Source: Sutterella sp. (GTDB lineage: Bacteria; Pseudomonadota; Gammaproteobacteria; Burkholderiales; Burkholderiaceae_F). From it: 64,000 nt of DNA. The stretch is taken from the NCBI GenBank assembly GCA_020025965.1, contig JAHHRG010000001.1, positions 1 to 64,000 on the forward strand. The letters are read 5' to 3'. The position numbers and the translations under genes are program-made. The notes beneath the pieces are model-generated. The model saw only the letters and a program-made list of their open reading frames with translations. It had not been told where the DNA came from and did no database searches. Of this stretch, positions 63,667-64,000 are shown one piece after another (position 1 is the first letter of the stretch; each line of letters begins with the position of its first letter).

Positions 63667-64000
63667 TGTCCTTATTAAGTAAAACGCAGGCAATCCTTAT
63701 GTCATCGGTCGCAGTGCTGATGTTGACTGCTTGCGCACATCCCGAGCTGATGGATCCGGGGATGACTGAGGTAGCTGTTGAAGACGCGCTCGGAACTCCG
63801 GATGTAAAAGTACCCCTACCCGATGGTTGGCGTTGGGTCTATTCCTTTCAGGGCAACGGTCAGGAGGTCTGGTGGGTTGTTTTCGATCGTAACGGTCGAG
63901 TAGTGAGGCACGAAGAGGTGCTTAACCGTGCTCATTTTTCCCAGATTAAACCAGGCATTCACAAAAAGGCCGATGTTTGGGCACTCTTCGGAAAGCCGGC
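63663..64000 (+). CDS. BamE/SmpA-like lipoprotein, cut by right edge
   Basis: 112 codons are visible. The lipoprotein signal peptide (ILMSSVAVLMLTAC) has lipobox LTAC with Cys24. The mature part has a BamE-like domain (MTEVAVEDALGTPD, LPDGWRWVYSF, VVFDRNGRVVRHEEVL). The start of a second similar unit follows (IKPGIHKKADVWALFGKPA). Tandem BamE-like units occur in some betaproteobacterial lipoproteins. The start is at ATG 63663 or the next ATG at 63666, overlapping the small gene upstream. The C-terminus is outside the window. Confidence 0.8.
   Translation, partial: MMSLLSKTQAILMSSVAVLMLTACAHPELMDPGMTEVAVEDALGTPDVKVPLPDGWRWVYSFQGNGQEVWWVVFDRNGRVVRHEEVLNRAHFSQIKPGIHKKADVWALFGKP

Noticed and set aside
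1..64000. Insertion sequences, prophage genes, CRISPR arrays, toxin-antitoxin pairs
   Set aside because: No transposase, integrase, spaced direct repeats or toxin-antitoxin-like gene pairs were found. The XRE protein at 37299-37670 stands alone without a toxin partner.

Overview
The window is ordinary housekeeping chromosome from a Gram-negative betaproteobacterium. It carries a complete Lpt/Kds lipopolysaccharide block, lolB, two LpxL-type acyltransferases, RpoH with its RpoH box, and RpoN. It also shows several gene orders typical of Burkholderiales: lolB-ispE-tRNA-Gln-prs-rplY-pth-ychF, metK divergent from lpxL-lpxL-dapF, cobW-dksA, a HAD nucleotidase near slmA, and kdsD-kdsC-lptCAB-rpoN-ptsN-rapZ. 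The moderate GC content and several thinned-out operons (no hpf or hprK near ptsN, no grxC near secB, no xerC after dapF) fit a host-associated Sutterellaceae-like genome. That family placement is inference. I see no insertion sequence, prophage, CRISPR array or rRNA.

Layout. 1-5.2 kb: ABC-F ATPase (cut by the edge), lpoA-like and rsmI starting one base apart, two parS-like palindromes with two terminators, a CBS protein, ttcA, folB and a DUF2905 membrane protein. 5.2-12 kb: cca, slt, 5-formyl-THF cyclo-ligase, trpS, metK. 12-21 kb (plus strand): lpxL-like pair, dapF, rlmI, COG0523 GTPase, dksA, HAD nucleotidase, sppA, slmA. 21-26 kb: ctpA and envC (minus); inactive rhodanese, secB and a NarL-type regulator (plus). 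26-31.4 kb (minus): ftsY-ppx-ftsE-ftsX-rpoH-trmL. 31.4-37.7 kb: rsmD-coaD, AsmA-like protein, ahpF, ahpC (with a Fur-type operator), XRE regulator. 37.7-47.2 kb (minus): ychF, DUF523, pth, DEAD-box helicase, L25, prs, tRNA-Gln, ispE, lolB, TPR protein. 47.3-55 kb: mutY (plus), then the rapZ to kdsD block (minus). 55-58.3 kb: glutamate/aspartate ABC transporter. 58.5-62 kb: crotonase-fold protein and a PatZ-like acyltransferase. 62.3 kb to the end: a divergent MtnA-like protein, an unknown 85-residue protein and a BamE-like lipoprotein cut by the right edge.

The genes centre on envelope biogenesis (Lpt, Kds, LpxL, Lol, FtsEX-EnvC, Slt, LpoA, AsmA), tRNA/rRNA modification and stress response. 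No clearly new multi-gene system is visible. The observations most worth following are the MtnA homologue that has lost both catalytic residues, the parS pair, the ribosome-binding site of the COG0523 GTPase buried in a perfect palindrome, the Fur-type operator on ahpC, and several proteins whose catalytic residues are replaced (rhodanese, PatZ-like ligase, crotonase).
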